From Hanleya hanleyi (lineage: Eukaryota > Mollusca > Polyplacophora > Lepidopleurida > Hanleyidae), in contig JAVTVY010020445.1 of NCBI GenBank assembly GCA_036873755.1, positions 1 to 64,000 of the forward strand: a stretch of DNA of 64,000 nt, read 5' to 3'. Of the stretch, positions 34,263 to 47,400 are shown in pieces. Position numbers and translations under genes: made by a program. Each line of letters starts with the position of its first letter. Position 1 is the stretch's first letter. The notes under the pieces are model-generated. The model was given only the letters and a program-made list of their open reading frames with translations. It was not told the DNA's origin and did no database searches.

Positions 34263-34869
34263 CAAACTAGTCTTGATATGAAGGGAGACAACTCGATTAA
34301 CATGCAAATTAATAGGCAATGGCCTAAGACGGCTCACATTTATAGTCGTGATTTAGCCTTATATATCGGAGGAAATTTATGGATGCGATACATTAGACAC
34401 AGAACTTCTATTCATGCATTACATTAAAAATATTCTTATGACATATGATCAGTGAATTGATATTCTAGCAATCTTTAAACCTAGTCCTATAGGGCAATGG
34501 GCACGGCCTATATTCCGCGAAAATATGAGGGGGATACGCCGGAGATGGTAACCAACACTTGATAACTCTGCCTGTATCTCTTCGATATTTGATTCTGTTT
34601 AGTTATTTTTAAACCTGTACAGATACCCGTTTCAAAAATATATCTTTTGCTACACATTTCTTTCACCTCACGGCGAGAGGTTTACCGTGAAAGATGCATG
34701 GTGTCGATTCGACGGGAATTTTTCGCGATACACCGGCACAAAACGTTTTAATAACTTTGATTGAAAATGCATAAAAAAAATACAAATCTAAATAAATAGT
34801 TTTCATTTCGAGTATTATAGGATCATGAAAAAAATATAAATGTTTTTGTATATTCTTTTCAGAAAACAG

Positions 34870-35470
34870 AGTTCACAGTCTGCCTGCATGATCCCCACAT
34901 TTATCTCACACTATATGTGCAAATAAAATATCGCCCCACTTCAACCCCACTATCGTCTTAGGTTATGCATGAAAGAATGCTTGCCCAGCAAAATCCCCAC
35001 GTTCATCTTTAGCTATGAAAACGGCGAGCATTTTGCCCTACATCATCCCCACGCCGGACTTAAACTTTCAGTACAGCCCGGCACATTCCCTACATTGGAC
35101 TTTGTCTACGAGCGCTGGAAAAAGTCCACCCCACCTAATCCCTACAAACAACTCAGTCGATTAAATCCGAAGTTCATTTTCCCTACACCAACCCCACGTT
35201 AGACTTTGAATATATAGCAGATAAAGGTATGCCCTACATCATCCCCACGCGAACTTTGAATTCTCGCCCATTCACCCGTCATAATCCCCACATCAGCCCT
35301 ACATAATCCCCATATTTATGCTAAATTTGCATAACCGTGGGCAGCTGCCCCACACAAACCCTACGTTATCCCCACGAGGAAAGTTCCAAACCACGCTTCG
35401 CCCCACACGAACCCCACGCGCCCACCAAAACCCCACACTTTCCCTACGCAATCCCCACGTTTATGTTTGT
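34870..35470. repeat. CCCCAC-rich degenerate motif cluster
   Basis: ATCCCCACG and CCCTACATCATCCCCAC motifs occur about 20 times at irregular spacing of 15-60 bases. The same vocabulary makes up the 23.3-24.1 kb array, so both probably derive from one sequence class. Confidence 0.55.
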
Positions 35471-35589
35471 AAGGGGCGTTAGAACATTTTACGATTGACA
35501 GGGTTTTGCCTTTTCTGGTCTTGATGATGTGGTGTGTACCGCCTCCAGGGACGGGGTGGGTGGAGCTGATAATGTAACAGCTATTGTAA

Positions 35590-35900
35590 AACCTCCAAGT
35601 CACACTGACGCCATTTTGTCAGAAGATATTTTTTTGACCGATTTTTCCGTCTGAATTTCAGAATGTTTTATTCATGCAATTTTGTTTGCGAACACGGCAT
35701 GATCAATTAGTAAATATCCATATGGCGTCTCCTTTTATCAGCAGATAACCTCACATTTTGAAGACAAACTTTGAAAAGGCCCACCTCCACATGGTCACCA
35801 TTTTGTATTTGCCCATGATACCCTGCTCGGAGGGTTATGATATTCGGTTCAAAATGGCCACAATATGATAAGCTAGACAGTCAAGTGTTTCGGCTCTAGA
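35590..35900 (-). mobile_element. TTAA MITE, truncated copy
   Basis: TTTGACCGATTTTTCCGTC, ATGATCAATTAGTAAATAT, ATGGTCACCATTTTG, CATGATACCCTGCTC and AAAATGGCCACAATATGATA follow the family in reverse orientation. Both ends are lost. Confidence 0.45.
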
Positions 35901-35909
35901 TTTCTCCGT

Positions 35910-37300
35910 TTCGGAGCACGAGACAATCGCACCCCTCCCTCCTTCCAAGCAAATACTGTTAAGCCTACCCCCCTCCCGCTTTCACAGTTAACCCTGATCG
36001 TGCGCTCAGAAGCGATCAGAGTAAGCAAAAACTCTGCGACTTCCTAGGTAATTTTTAGTCGATCCAATTAACTCGCTAACTATCGGATAATCAAAATGTC
36101 CTCTGCATCTTTTTCCTAGAAACTCACGCTTTCGGTATCTTCGCACTTTATATGGCCTAAAGGCATTGAAATTCACCTGAGCAAAACTAACTATTTGCTA
36201 CAATCGTTATAAGTTTATGGAAGAGACAAAAATCGAAAAAAAAAATGAAAATCGGTCAAAAATAGGAAATATATGCTTCCTACGCCACTGTGGCGTCATC
36301 ATGGCGGTCATCGTTTTGAAGATGTTGGCACACATGTTTGAAAAGTCATGTGTGGAATGCACATTTACATTACTGTTTGCAGAAGGGAATACTCGTATGT
36401 GAATGAACAGAATAAAGACAGATGGAGGAGAGAATATAAAGTAGAACATATAATTAGAGGTCTTCTGACAGCAAGAAAAGAGGTGAGCCTTGGAAATGGT
36501 CATACGATTTCATGTCAGAAATTCACAGCCTTTATACGTTGCATTGAATGGAGGAATAAGTACGGTATAACAAACTCAAGGTTCAGACAATTATTATGGT
36601 ACCACCTATAAAACTTCCCACTTTGTGACTTCTCTCACTCGACCAGTTCAGCTCTTTTAGCTTTGAAACTAGATATGCCATCGGACAGAAAGATAAGAAC
36701 GCACATAATGGAAAAGCTGGATGAAGCTGAGAAAGTCTATCTATGTGGTGGACAAAGTGTAGAAATTCGCATCTGAAAGTGACTGAAAACCTAGGGGTAT
36801 AGATGTAGATCGCATTGCCGATTCTCTGTGTCCATGCAGCAATTCAAGTGTCATTAGAATATCAATCAATTCCTAAGCATCCTGTGGAAATATGTGGATC
36901 ATATCTTCGCACGGCATTGAGCAGCAGACTTTACATGTACTGGCTGCCAAACACAATCCGCAAATTAAACCCAGTTTTGCTCACTTCCTGGCTAATTACA
37001 ATTACAACTGACATGATTACGTTTGTAATCGTATTTCATCTAGCGACATTTCCCGGAAGGTTCTGCGTTATCAATCAATATTCTGTAAATAATATTCCGT
37101 AGGATGAATAATAACCCAGTTCACCTGCCACAGAAAAAATATGTTAATTCTACAGAAGAACGTTTTAATATAACAGAATATTTGTGTTTCAAAGAACGAA
37201 TATTATAAAATAACGTACGGAAAGCTATCATCCAGTCAACAAAATAGTAACAGAATATTTTAGTGTGTAATGAGTAACAACAACAAGTGAGAAATGACTA
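35910..37300. other. No confirmed gene
   Basis: An open frame at 36348-36611 (KVEHIIRGLLTARKEVSLGN) has no recognised domain and no clear splice sites. The rest is AT-rich. Confidence 0.3.
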
Positions 37301-37303
37301 CAT

Positions 37304-37400
37304 TGTAGTCAAAACCTGCAGCAGTGGCAATAATACAGTGCGACATATCAGCGGAGGTAGTGGACTTCATAGGAGCATCAATTGGTCATGTTAGAAAAAA
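37304..37400 (+). repeat. Family B short copy
   Basis: ATTGTAGTCAAAACCTGCAG, AGTGCGACATATCAGCGG and TGTTAGAAAAAAAAGGATGA match 7105-7210 and 12035-12135. Confidence 0.5.
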
Positions 37401-38760
37401 AAGGATGATCTTATTTGCTCTGACTATTATGATTATCAAAACCGGAAACATTTTAGCCCATAGGATTATTGATGGGAAAACTACCTGACTTGTATCAATA
37501 TTTGTTGTAGAAAAAAAACGCCATCTGCCAGTGTTCTCATAACAAGGGAAGTAATTTTCAACTTCTAACCCACATATTGTAGGAACTGCGTAATAGGTGT
37601 GATACCATATATATATATCACTTTCCTCGTTCAAAATCCGACGATCTTGACTGGTCCGTGCCGTCTATACTGAATTGGCAGACGAAGTCACAATGATCGC
37701 TTTGGCAATGTCTTGGTACAAATATCGTGTATGCCATGGTTCAAAACATTCGGTTTAGCCGTTGATTTTTGCAAATCAAAAAGCCTTTCCAATATTTGGA
37801 AATCCAAACAAATTTCAAGCATATAGTCATAGCGCGAAAATCTACGCTCTTTAGTCTCCCTTCTCGCTTACTTTGCCGAGCAAAATGGAAAATTTATATC
37901 TCTTTCAAAGTTAATTTTCAATGAATTTAGTATCAGGTCTATCACTTTGATCTGTGAAACTATGGAATGGAGGTGAAGGCTTATCGAACTGTCCAAGAGG
38001 CATAATGACACTTTTCGCTATTCCAATTGAGGCCTGTGACATAATTATTTAAATTTCTGCATAAATACCTTGACACTCTTTTCGATGCAGCAAGTCAATA
38101 CCAAGACATGGTTTGCTCCTTCTATATAAATAATTAAATATTTCATTCTTAGGAAATAACATCTCATCTGACCTGTTCGACCAAGCTTTTTCGAAGGTTG
38201 CTAATTTTATTAATATTTTTTAAAATCAAATTCTGCAAATAAGAAACCATTTCTAGTCAGTATCTATGCATATCTTCCTAAACTCAATTCTCGATTATGT
38301 TTGCCGCTAAGTCATTCCGAATGTGATTTAAGGGCGAAATTTCAGGGCTAGTTCACTAAACAAGGTCTGTGCGTAAGAAAATGATGTCAAATTGATAACT
38401 GTTCTCGTTATTATCTTTTGGTAACCAAATTATTGCATTCACGAATATGACTGCCAAGTTGATGCCAATATGAAATATCTAAGTATCAAAATCAAACTCA
38501 AATTCCCCTCCAGGAAATCAAGGCCCCAACTTTTACAACGACGACAAACGAGGACAAATAGATAGCTTTTATGATCAGTATCAGCTATTATATGACGGTA
38601 TTCCATTTTTAAAACTGATTGACGACGTAACGTAAATTGTGAAGTGTAGAACCAGTAAACTCTAGCAGAAATTGACTCTGATAGAGAGAATGATGTCAAA
38701 TGCAATATCATTTCTGTATTATAAAACCAATTGCGTATGAAGTCAGTTTTTGGATATTAT
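37401..38760. other. No gene seen
   Basis: AT-rich DNA with no recognisable exon or element. Confidence 0.35.
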
Positions 38761-38763
38761 CAA

Positions 38764-38850
38764 TGAGTCGGTATAGCTAAGACAGTAAGTGCAACTCCGG
38801 GGATTGGAGGGTCATCGTTTCGATTCCCACAGAGGGTTATATTATTCTTC
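38764..38850 (+). other. tRNA-like SINE head
   Basis: GTCGGTATAGCTAAGACAGT (A-box-like) and ATCGTTTCGATTCCCAC (B-box-like) with roughly tRNA spacing. The stems are imperfect, which suggests a tRNA-derived repeat. Confidence 0.4.
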
Positions 38851-39419
38851 CTTTCAAAACATATTCCCATATATGCGAATTGCTTGGGGGCTAAAGATAA
38901 ACACCATACCAAATTGTTATTTCTATAAGTTAAACATCTTTATTCGGCGAAAGTTGGTGAGTTGTTTCCTTACTTATGAAACGTAATTGTTGCGTTTGTT
39001 TTTATGATGCATGATCTATAATTTGATACCAAGTATTATTCAATGTTAATCATAATGACAATGCGTTACTTGTCTACTTTTTCACCAATTTGTGAATTAT
39101 CTAGATTGGGTAGATAAAATGATTACCAGAAGTAGTGAACTTATTGTTCTACTTTATAAGACAGTCGCCTATGACTGTATGCAAATTAACTGAACCACTG
39201 ACAAGGTTGCGGCTCATCTTCCTTGGTATATAAGCAATTCAAGGATCTTAAAGCTTATATACATACATACTGTTCAGTGAAAATGGTAATATCTGAAGAC
39301 AAAGACTGATTTGTCGATCGAAAGCTTTTAAGCGACTGAAGTTCCCTATGTCTTGACGTAAGAGATTTAAAGTCGGAATGGAAATCAATGAAGCAATAAT
39401 TCGTTCCACTGAATATATA

Positions 39420-40895
39420 CACCTCAACAAAAGTAAGTTCCCCCCTAAACATTGGCTAATATTTTCCAAGCTAGTTATGCGATTGTAACGAGATTTCTCA
39501 CACAGCATCAGTTTGACGAGCGCAACAATCGGTCAGAATGATTGCCCTTTAAGTGGGACTATGCCTGAATGAACATGAACTCAATGCAAGACGGTCGCAT
39601 TTCAAAAATTGCAAAACAGATTACCAAAGAGAGATTTTATTCAGTAACGAGCAAATCCTAACAGGTAGCGCAAAGACCGTGCTATCCAATCACACGGTTT
39701 GACTAGGGCAACAATCGGTGAAAACGATTGCCCTGTATGTGGTGCTATGCCCGAATGAGCATGCATTCAATGTAAGACAATAGCAGTTCCATAAATTGGA
39801 AAACAGATTATTGAAGACAAGATTTTATTCAATAAAGAACAAATCGTATCCGGTAGAGCAATACAGTCCTATCCAATCACATGATTTGAACAGAGCAGCA
39901 ATCAGTGAATATGATTACCGTGTAGGTGGTGCTATGCCTTAACCATGTCCGGCCTGGTGGGCATAATGGCCCGCCTCCTACCAAACTTTCTCAGGTGCAT
40001 CAAGAGAATGAAAGCCGATTTTTTAGTTCGTCATATTTGGGTCATTTCAACGTATCTGCATACCCGCGGAGCAGAGGATCCTGGGTAAGTTCAAGATGGC
40101 GGCCTTGTGAGGTGATGTTTTCTTTCTTTTTCTTCAAACTTTCTGCTTTTCTTCGCGGATTTCAAGTGGGTGAAAATGATTTTATTTCACATCGAAAATA
40201 GTCACCATCTTGGATTTACCGATGATCCTCTGTTCAGGGAACGGTCTCTGCGTTCAAAATGACCCCAATATGACAAAGTAAAAAGTCTTTTCCTTTTGTT
40301 CTTGCTCCGGAGGTTGGAGAGAAGTTTGGAAGGAGGGGCCATAATGGCCCTACAGGCCTAACAGGGTTAACGCATAGCGCCACCTACACGGTAATCATAT
40401 TCACCGATTAATTGCTGCTCTGGTCAAACCGTATGATAGGATAGAACTGTCTTTGCTTTACCGGTTAGGGTTTGTTCTTTATTGAATAAAATCTGTGTTT
40501 GATGATCTGCTTTGCAATTTATGGAAATGCTACGGTCTTACATTCGATGCATGCTCATTCAGTCATAGCACCACCTACAGGGTAATCATTTTCACCGATT
40601 GTTGCTCTGGTCAAACAGTGCGTTTGGATAGCACTGTTTGTGCTCAACCTGTTAGGATTTGTTTGTTACTGAATAAAATCTGTCTTTGATAATCTGTTTT
40701 GCAATTTTTGAAATACGACTGTCTTGCATTGAATCCATGCTCATTCAGGCATAGCACTACCCACAGGGTAATCGTTTTCACCGATTCTTGCGCTGGTCAA
40801 CCTAATACTCTGGGAGAAATCTCGTTACAATCGCATATCTATCTTACATAATATTAACCAATGTTTAGGGAGAAACTTACTTTTGATGAGGTGTT
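39420..40895. mobile_element. Foldback element with 186-bp tandem units in its arms
   Basis: Arms of about 515 bp (39420-39938 and 40371-40895) are reverse complements. TAAACATTGGCTAATATT and GCGATTGTAACGAGATTTCT on the left pair with their complements on the right. Each arm holds about 2.3 tandem units; GCAACAATCGG falls at 39522, 39708 and 39895, a 186/187-bp step, and the mirror set lies near 40404, 40595 and 40782. A TTAA MITE occupies the centre. No open frame of note. Confidence 0.85.
39939..40370 (+). mobile_element. TTAA MITE, palindromic derivative
   Basis: Bounded by TTAA at 39939 and 40367. Both halves are the same family end: AGATGGCGGCC, GAGCAGAGGATC and GGGTCATTT on the left reappear inverted as CACCATCTTGG, GATCCTCTGTTC and AAAATGACCCC on the right. 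It is therefore a foldback derivative of the MITE. Confidence 0.75.
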
Positions 40896-40899
40896 TAGT

Positions 40900-41302
40900 T
40901 GCAAATGAATTCAAACGTACCTGAAATAAGGTTGTCAAGTGAGATCGGAGGTTGAAAAGAAAAGTGTGGCAGAGATCACACTCTCTTAGCGCATGCGCAT
41001 TTTGAAAAGACACAAAAAGAAGAGCAAGAAAAAAAAAGAGAAAAAGAGAATATATACGTGCAAGATAGAGGCTTTGAGTGAAACTTCAATAATTTGTCTA
41101 GGCTAACAATGTATTAAGCAACTCGCAGTTGACGATGATTGAATGATGGGAAGTATAAGTGAACGAATTGTCAGATAATAGTTGAATTGTATTTAAAATA
41201 GTAAGATGGTTTTCACAGCAGATTGTTTTTCTTGGCAGCTGATCCTCTGCTACATACTGTATACTTATTGTACGTATTTGGTACTTGTTGATCGAACCTT
41301 AC
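40900..41302. other. No gene seen downstream of the last MAM-gene exon found
   Basis: An A-rich stretch at 41015-41055. Further 3' exons of the minus-strand MAM gene may lie here or beyond, but none was recognised. Confidence 0.3.
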
Positions 41303-41479
41303 AAGGAAAGCAGCTTGATTTTACAGGGAAGTTGTTATCTGTAGTTTCGATTCGCATTTTTGAGTTTCCAAGCTTTGAAGACTTTACTATTGACGTGTCT
41401 CTCGGTATAGCCAGTGTAGTTTTTGTTGTAGTCCGTGAATCGTCCGGTGTACTAGAGGTTTCCGGTAATGTATCCAGAT
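41303..41479 (-). CDS. MAM gene exon: Ser/Thr linker 2
   Basis: Acceptor CATGTATAG; phase 1 in, phase 1 out at CCTT/GTAAGG, 177 nt. It encodes DLDTLPETSSTPDDSRTTTK then TTLAIPRDTS and a tail ending SSCFP. The frame stays open only in the phase set by the preceding exon, which supports the model. Confidence 0.6.
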
Positions 41480-44400
41480 CTATACATGAATGATGCTAAT
41501 CAAAGGGTTTACTATTGACATACCTGTCGGTGTAGCGGTTGAAGCTGTCGGTGTAGCCAGAGATGCATTCGGTGTAGGCGGTGATGTTATCGATGAATCC
41601 GTAGTGGATGTTTCTGAAGAAAACCAGTAGCAGATATTAGATAAAGTAGTCAGAGCAGGTCGGTCTTTCTTGGAAAATTCTATTGTTCATGCCTTTATGC
41701 CACTGAAAAGCGACCCGTGTAGAAGCGATAAACATCGCATTGACCCTTAATATAGCAATGCCACATTACGGTCGACATGTCGGCCCTTAACATCGCAATT
41801 CGAGGTTAATGGTCGACCTGTCCCTTAACATCGCAATTCGACGTTAACGGTCGACCTGTCCCTTAACATCGCAATTTGACGTTAACGGTCGACCTGTTCC
41901 TTAACATCGCTGTGGACAAAATATCGACCTGATCGACCCTTAACGTCGGATAGCGATGTTAAGAGTCGACATGATGGCCCTTAATAGTTTAGAGAAAACC
42001 ACCTCTCTAAAGTAGAGGTAAACATGGATTTCAGGCAAGCACCTAAAAGGTGCGCGGACCCCTGTTTTTTTAGTCAAGTAGGATCAGAGCTGCATCTAGA
42101 GCCAATTTAGTTCCGGAAAACGTACGGGCGCCATAAGCTCCAGGTGTGCAAACTGGTTCAGGCTGATCATGGGTTCTCCTAATCACTCGTTTTAAATAAT
42201 TCCAAGGTACAGTAACATGTTTGGTGACAAAAATTGAAGCATTATGTTGTACCAGTTAAATGTGTGGACACGAATATGGTTCATGCAAAAGTTTTAGGAT
42301 AAATCATATGATGTAGAACTGCAGGGATTCCACTGCCAGTTATTTCATATTATACTTCTGAAATAAAATCTTTTATTTAAAAGCTTAAGGATATATATTA
42401 TGATGTGAAGTAAAATGATTTAATAGCAAAATTGAATACAGATGTCTTCCTTCATTTAAGGAGACGCTAAATTCAAACTAACATGGGTTCGATACTGTAG
42501 GGATTCCCCTGCCAGTTATTTCATATTATACTTCTGAAAGAAAATTGAAGAAAAATATTGCCCTTCATTTAAGGCGACGCGAAATTCAAACCTAACAGGG
42601 TTCGATACTGCGGGAACTCCCCGACAGTTATTTCCTCTTGTACTTCTGAATAAAATGATGTCACCAGCCTGTTATTTATTACTATAAAGGGATACTTTTT
42701 AGGTGATTCAGCATGTGTATGTGAAAAAACAATGTACACCTTATCTCATACATATCACATAAGGCTGAGAAATTGTGGATAGGAAAACGTCCAAAACCTT
42801 AACATTTAGTGCCCCAGGGGGGGAGAAGTCCTCACGAGGGTAGTGCATAGGTTGAACAAGTGTAGCATAATGTAATGTCCTAGAATATATGGGAATTGGG
42901 GGGTTCCATCCAACAATAATCTTGAACCTTGAATGGACCAGGCTTTCTTGTATCAGGGAACCTTCAAAAGTCACAATGAAACATGCAACCAAGGGTTCCC
43001 GATGGGCATAGATAACACTGCAAAAGCTAAGCCCTCATTAAATAATATAAAAAAAATAATTAAAAATCATGAAATCATCATAGCCATCTGAAAATCGAAT
43101 CATTTCATCAGTCAACATTCAGGGAGCTCTTACCAAAGTTTGGTCAGGCCCAACTTGATAGATCTGCAGATATTCAGCGGACAAGAACATGTTGATGGGC
43201 ATAGACAACAGTGCAAAAGCTGAGCCATCAATAAATAATACAAAAAATATTAATTAAAAATCATGAAATCATCATAGCCATCAGAAAATCTAACCATTTC
43301 CTTAGTCAACATTCAGGAAGATCTCACCAATGTTTGGTCGGACCCGACTTCATAGATCTGCAGATATTCAGCGAAAAAGAACGTGTTGACGGACGGACGG
43401 ATGCTAGGACGGACGGACGGACGGACGTACGTACATGACAACGACAATTCCCCAAGCCCTATGGGCTGAGGGGTAAAAAGCTCGTTTTTGTCCAATAAAT
43501 TTATTAATATATCGAAGATAGAAACATCCGCCATAGGCGACCATGGATATATTTATTCGCATTGGATGGTATTGAAAAAACAAATTGTCGTGTATCTAAT
43601 TTGCATAAGAATAAACGACATGTTTTTTTCTCTGTTAACAATTAGACTATGCACACTTTCATTGGAAAACCATTGTTCCGGCATGTAACAATATTTAAAG
43701 TAAGTCGCCTGAAAATTTTGTAGCATTATGATGATTAAGTCAAAAGTTATAAAGCAAAAACTACCTTTTTTACCTCCACAATGTACATAATATCGCATTA
43801 AGATGTTACGAGTTGATGCGATATTAAGAGCTATTACACACTCGTCTAGACTCATTGTTGTAACCAGAAACGCTATTGCTCTCTTACGTTTCGTAACTCT
43901 TACACAAGAGAGAAAAAAAAAATATATTATTCCCCATGGCCTTGACGTTTATACATAATATGCCGAACTTGAATGTGTATAATTTTTGGCCATTGTGATA
44001 TTACGGGTTCTTTAGCACTAGTCAGGAGGTAAAATAAATAAAGACTAAATATCGCAAAGCATAAGCTGAGAGGAAGTCATTCCTCATGTTCGTTGGCCAT
44101 TTTTCAGTGTGAAAAATCTGTTTACCAGCTTGGCATATCGATCTCGTGATAATAATCACAGTTGCCTCTCTTCCCCTAGAAACCTATATAAACTACATAC
44201 ACCCTTCTGCGCTGTCTCATCAGCCTCTCTCATTGAACTCTTCAACGTAACTCACAAAAACAATTGAGATGAACCCCTCATGGCCGTGGCGGGGGGGAGA
44301 GAGAGAGAGAGAGAGAGAGAGTAGGGGAAATGGGGATTCTGTCTCCAGACTATGTTAGTGAGTGTCTGAAGAACGCTTTCGACGATAATCGAAGATATCT

Positions 44401-47400
44401 GTTATGATAGGAACATTTTCAGCATTTCCCTTGAATATTGAAAAACAAGGTTGCTAGATTGGCAGATGGATTTCTTGACGTTCATGTTTGTGGACCTGAA
44501 TAATATGCTCTTAACCCTACCAGGCCTTGAGGGGGGAGCGGTGGAGCAAAATACCCCCCACCCCCCCAACACCAAACTTTGTGTCCTATCTCCGGAAGGA
44601 CAAACAGTTGAGAGCTGACACTCCGTGATTTTATAGTTTATCATACTGGGATCATTTGGAGCCTATTTGTATACTATCTAAAATAACTGGATTGAAATTC
44701 AATCTATCAGATTAGAATTAGTGACCAATCTTTTATTGGATTGAAAAAATTCAATCTACTAGATTGAAATTTTCAATCTAATAGATGGAATATTCAATCG
44801 AATAGATTGGTCACTAATTCTAATCTGATAGATTCAATGTTCAATATGATTATTTTAGAGAGTAACCGCCCGAGCAGAGTATCATGCGTAAATTCAAGAT
44901 GAGGGCCACTTTGGGTAACAGAAAAGTGCTTTTCCGCGATGAACAGTGGGCAAGAACTATTTTTTTGAAATCACATTAATATTTATGAAATTGTCATGCA
45001 GTTTTTCGGAGAAATTGCACAAATAAAAAAGTCGAAAAATCTGACCGAAAAAATCGACCAAAAAGGTCGTTTTTAAAAATGACGTCACTGTGACGTCTTC
45101 AAAGCGGCCATCTCGGATTTTTTTTACATTTTCAATGGTATAGTGTTGTAAGTTTCAGTTCCCAGGCTCATGGCGTAAGAAAATATTAGTGGGGGGCCAA
45201 ATGATCCCTCCTCAGGCCTGGACAGGACTCAAAAAGCCCAGGCCAGATAGGGTTAATTTAGATCTTCTTACCTAACATTGTACATGGTTGATTGGTGAGG
45301 ACTATGTCATCAACTGCTATATCGCCATGAAATCCAAGTCCACTGCTCGCTTCCAACACAATCTGTTAGAAATCAGATTTAAATATAATATTTTCACCTG
45401 AATTCCTTGAGATTTTAAAAGAGAAAGCAGATGAGGAATTTAACCTCACCATACCTGGGCTATCTGGGGTCTGTCCCATCATGGAGATGAGGAAGGATTT
45501 GGGTCCCAAATTTTTGTTTTCGTTACCCATTGGGCTAGATGGCTAAAAGTTTCTATACTAAATATTTGGGTCAAACTCTACAAGAAAATGTAAAACATTT
45601 CAAGATGGCCGCCATGATGACGTCATAGTGGTTATTCTTGCCTATCTTTTTTAACGATTTTCTTATTGTGTTTACTAATTTTTCGATATTGTCTCTCGAA
45701 AACTAATTGATATGAAAGAGTATACGTAGTATTGACAAATACATTACTTCTATGACTCTCCAGGCAAGAAAAATGCGAAAAAATAGACAGAAACTTCCGA
45801 AAACACGATTTGCTGAGGGAATTACTGGCCCTTTTAAACTAAACTAAACTTTTTTGAAGAGTTGAATAAATGAGCAATTGTTTCTATTTCACTCGGTTAT
45901 TGATGGACGACGGCTGAATAATGAAAGGCGGACCAGACGCGTCGATTTTATTAGTAGTTTCCCCTCTTATTTCTATTGGATTAAATAAATGGTTGTTATG
46001 TTTACCATTATTTTCTGGATTAGTATTATTATTCTATGGTGGATACATATGACTTGTTATCATTTGGAGTTAATCTATGCACGCGTTTGTTATAAACTAA
46101 AAGTAGGAAATAATAAAAGATCGGATACTCTGGTAACTGGGATTGTGTGTATATTGAAAACAAAATAAATAACAGTCTTAACATATTTCCAGATCTAGCC
46201 CCTACCTCAAATACAAAATGACTTCAGTTCCTGTCCGTTTATTCAGCGGATAGATTCGTCATTTTCTGTAACTGCTATTCGGATGTGAACCAAGGGGTTG
46301 ACGGGTATTGGAAAAAACAGACGGCCATAAAATACATATTATAGTTCTGTTCATAAGAGGTGGTGTAGATAACGAACAAAATGGAGGACAACTATATAAG
46401 TTCTGTACTCAATAAAGAGATATAAAAATGCAGACCAGCAAGCTGCATGAACTATGTTCTAAACAAATTGCTATACATCAGAAATGTATACTGGTATTTA
46501 AGTTTCTACTATTCTGGAATCCAGTTATATAAAGCAATAAATATATTTACTACATGAAATGAATATTTACAATTTTAGACCTATAATAAATATACAATAC
46601 TTTTCAAATGACATTTACAGCCATTTGATGTTTTTGGAACGTGAAGATGTCTTGCCGGCATCATTGAAAACTTCTCCCTTGTAGAAAACTGGCCTATGTT
46701 TACGTATACTATGACTGCATTTTTTAATTGGTGCTAATGCTGTTATAAGAATTAAGACTTTGAATTATGGACGCAGAGATTCTTTAATGGACTACGGCTG
46801 GATATTGAATTGTGGACCTACCCCGTCCATATTGTATTTGGAATAGGTTCATTTTGAAATATAGCCACCTGTCCAGGCCTGGGGGGGCCGAAATGGCCCC
46901 CCTAATTATTTTTCTTATCCCTTCAGCTAGGGAGCTGAAACTCACCACACTATACCCTTGGGTCAAGCTCTACCAGAAAATATAAAAAAATCCAAGATGG
47001 CCGCTTGGATGACGTCACAGTGACGTCATTTTCAAAAACGGCATTTTTTGGTCGATTTTTCGGTCGGATTTTCCGAATTTTTATTTTTACAATTTCTCCG
47101 CAAAAATTGCGTGATAAATTAGTAAATATTAATGTGATGTGAAAGAAAATAGTTTTTTCCCACTTTTCATCGCGAAAAAGCAGAAATTTTGAAGAAATGT
47201 GACAAAAGCATCACTTTTCTGGTACACCACGTGGTCGCCATCTTGAATTTACCCATGATCCTCTGCTCAGGGGGTTATGCAAATGGGCTCAAAATGACAC
47301 CAATATGATAAACTATAATGTCCCGGAGTTTCAGCAACCCATTTTTCGTCGTTCCGGAGATAGCGCAGAAAGTTTGGTGGGGGCCAAAATGGTTCCTCCC

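Noticed and set aside
36348..36611. 87-aa open frame as a gene
   Set aside because: No domain, no convincing splice sites and no neighbours supporting it.
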